From the NCBI GenBank assembly GCA_037903355.1, contig JBAJFE010000026.1, forward strand, positions 5,704,001-5,768,000: a DNA stretch of 64,000 nt, read 5' to 3'. This document shows, in pieces, positions 62,701 to 64,000 of this stretch. The stretch comes from Trichuris trichiura (taxonomy: Eukaryota; Nematoda; Enoplea; Trichinellida; Trichuridae). Within the stretch, counting starts at the first letter, position 1. Every line of letters starts with the position of its first letter. Below the pieces are notes generated by a model, which was given only the letters and a program-made list of their open reading frames with translations, was not told where the DNA came from and did no database searches. The translations under genes and the position numbers were made by a program.

Positions 62701-64000
62701 GACGGAAACTTACCTATAGGACAAGGTTCAACAAAGCACCTGTCCTGTTCGCTTATTGACGGTGTGCAAACTACGTCTGGGTTAGTAAGCGATACCATTG
62801 TTCGCGTCCAAACACCATAATCACAGGTGGCCGAACAGGGTCCCCAACTGCTCCAAATACACGTAACTAAACAGTGTTATGGTAAAAGGTTTGCCGAGAA
62901 AGCAAATGCATAAAAACCAATATCGGCCTCAGAGCTACCTTGTCGGCGTGTTCAAGCAGTAAGCAACTCGTCATGCTTAAAGCATAACACTTCCATTTTC
63001 AATGAGCTCTTAATCGCATTAAGCTAAGAGCAAACAACTGCAAATCTCAGTACATCTCAGTATAATTGGGTGATTCGAAAAAGTAAATGTTGTAAACACA
63101 TAAATGAAGTCAGATTTTACCATTTACTAGAGGGGTCTCAGTTTGGTTCGTAACGTCCGATGCTTCAGTGGTGGTGGTGGTTGGAGTGGTTGTCGTCGTA
63201 GTGGTTGGTGTGGTTGTCGTCGTAGTGGTTGGAGTGGTTGTCGTCGTAGTGGTTGGAGTGGTTGTCGTCGTAGTGGTTGGAGTGGTTGTCGTCGTAGTGG
63301 TTGGTGTGGTTGTCGTCGTAGTGGTTGGAGTGGTTGTCGTCGTAGTGGTTGGAGTGGTTGTCGTCGTAGTGGTTGGTGTGGTTGTCGTCGTAGTGGTTGG
63401 AGTGGTTGTCGTCGTAGTGGTTGGAGTGGTTGTCGTCGTAGTGGTTGGAGTGGTTGTCGTCGTAGTTGTTGTCGTCGTAGTGGTTGGTGTGGTTGTCGTC
63501 GTAGTGGTTGGAGTGGTTGTCGTCGTAGTGGTTGGAGTGGTTGTCGTCGTAGTGTTTGGAGTCGTTGTCGTGGCGTTGGCTTGGCGGTACTGGTTCGGCA
63601 GTTCGCCATCTAAAAACGAATTAAGCATAACCTCTGAACTACTAGGAACTCCTGTGCCTAAAGCTGTATTAGCCGGAATAATTTCGAGTGCAGTAAGTTG
63701 GGATGGTGAAGTCGAAGCAGCAGAATCAGTAAAATACATATCAGAAATGGTAGAGGTGGAGTCAGTAATTTCACTCGGCTTTATTTCGTCCTCAGTAGGG
63801 GCAAAAAAATCATACCGTTAAGATTGCTTAGACTTGCACTGGTATTGCTAGGTAACCTGTCATTTAAAGTTGACTCAGTATTTATGGCAATGAAAGTGGC
63901 CTTGACTATATCGAGGTAGGCTGTCTGAGGTGGTTCCAAGGGGAGATGAATCTGCTGTAGCATTAACAAGCGACTTTTTAAGGCCGAGAGTGGTTGTTAC
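59741..64000 (-). CDS. Mucin-TSP1-CBM14 extracellular protein (3' part, 5' end outside window)
   Basis: Exons on the minus strand, all joined in phase 1: a Thr-rich exon ending at 63121 (starting below about 63805), then 62714-62866, 62367-62540, 62122-62307, 60576-60740, 60332-60526 and 59741-59928 (stop TGA at 59741). The Thr-rich exon encodes long TTTTTTP repeats, a mucin-type O-glycosylation block. Four TSP1 modules follow, with WSSWGPCSATC, WLSWTPCSAACGGG, WSSWSSCSSICGGG and WTSWSSCSASCGSG. Then come two six-Cys CBM14/peritrophin-A modules (CASDYIYCTPGGQAVFNTC; and one with SQYLLCWEGVSTRRSC). CBM14 binds chitin and TSP1 binds glycans and matrix proteins, so a cuticle, eggshell or gut-surface matrix role is likely. 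More exons may hide in 60741-62121 and beyond 64000. Each module sits on its own exon, typical of exon shuffling. Confidence 0.85.
60741..62121 (-). other. Long intron of the TSP1/CBM14 gene
   Basis: 1.4 kb between two TSP1 exons. I searched for further W-x2-W and CSxxC motifs on the minus strand and found none. A frame at 61330-61575 follows a T-rich tract but shows no module. Confidence 0.45.
63165..63590 (-). repeat. 24 bp minisatellite encoding the Thr block
   Basis: Tandem units of 24 bp (plus-strand form TGGAGTGGTTGTCGTCGTAGTGGT), about 17 copies. They differ mainly by GGAGTGG versus GGTGTGG, a silent Thr-codon change on the coding strand. One unit has an added TTGTCGTCG triplet set near 63465-63475. 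Length is divisible by three per unit, so copy-number change keeps frame. Confidence 0.9.
63790..64000 (-). other. Window edge, upstream part of the mucin-like gene unresolved
   Basis: The Thr-rich frame meets an in-frame TAA near 63823, so its exon must start between there and about 63790; TTTTTTTGCCCCTACTGAG at 63791-63810 is a plausible acceptor. A second open frame (63781-63969) includes NTESTLNDRLPSNTSASLSN and may be the preceding exon. Confidence 0.35.

Noticed and set aside
63110..63821. Long plus-strand frames rich in Gly/Arg or Val over the minisatellite
   Set aside because: They are mirror frames of a 24 bp repeat; only the minus-strand Thr frame splices in phase to the TSP1 exons.

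Overview
The window is eukaryotic. Every confident gene is split by GT-AG introns, many only 47-60 bp long, and the proteins point to a nematode. Paramyosin (minus strand, 27957 down to 21426) keeps the nematode-type N-terminus and a C-terminus close to UNC-15. A Dorylaimia (Trichuris/Trichinella-like) worm would fit the intron sizes, moderate GC and Penelope-type element, but species is an inference that only a search can settle.

Layout, left to right. 0.6-1.2 kb: a small two-exon gene of unknown function (+). 2.2-3.0 kb: the first coding exon of an acidic, Ser-rich, probably nuclear protein (-). 4.3-7.0 kb: a repeat cluster with a foldback element, a 5'-truncated Penelope-like retroelement (RT plus GIY-YIG) and a hairpin-shaped short retroelement. 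8.6-15.7 kb: the spliceosomal cyclophilin CWC27 (+, 12 exons, 472 aa), whose introns carry at least four inserted elements. 16.4-17.1 kb: a small single-pass membrane protein (+). 21.4-28.0 kb: paramyosin (-, 15 exons, 887 aa) with one 2.9 kb intron. 33.1-35.9 kb: the clathrin adaptor AP-2 mu subunit (-, 10 exons, 433 aa). 37.0-38.0 kb: a decayed pogo/Tigger-like transposase. 39.6-41.3 kb: a secreted Kunitz protein (+) convergent with an intronless heparan sulfate 3-O-sulfotransferase (-). 43.7-45.5 kb: foldback and hairpin elements. 47.4-50.5 kb: a young Ty3/gypsy element with identical 170 bp LTRs that has lost RT and RNase H but keeps gag, protease and integrase in one frame. 51.9-57.6 kb: an orphan secreted or membrane-anchored multi-exon gene (+). 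59.7-64.0 kb: the 3' part of a large extracellular gene (-) with a Thr-rich mucin block, at least four TSP1 modules and two CBM14 chitin-binding modules.

The genes are unrelated neighbours rather than a pathway: splicing, muscle structure, endocytosis, heparan sulfate modification and extracellular matrix or cuticle surface. What links the non-genic sequence is a recurring insertion type: short elements made of an inverted partial copy followed by a sense copy. Three are bounded by 8-14 bp target-site duplications and contain a CTGANGA-hairpin-GAAA motif resembling a hammerhead ribozyme core. The same motif lies just 3' of the Penelope-like ORF. That family is the best candidate for something undescribed here. 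Exon boundaries were placed by eye from splice signals, reading-frame phase and family conservation.
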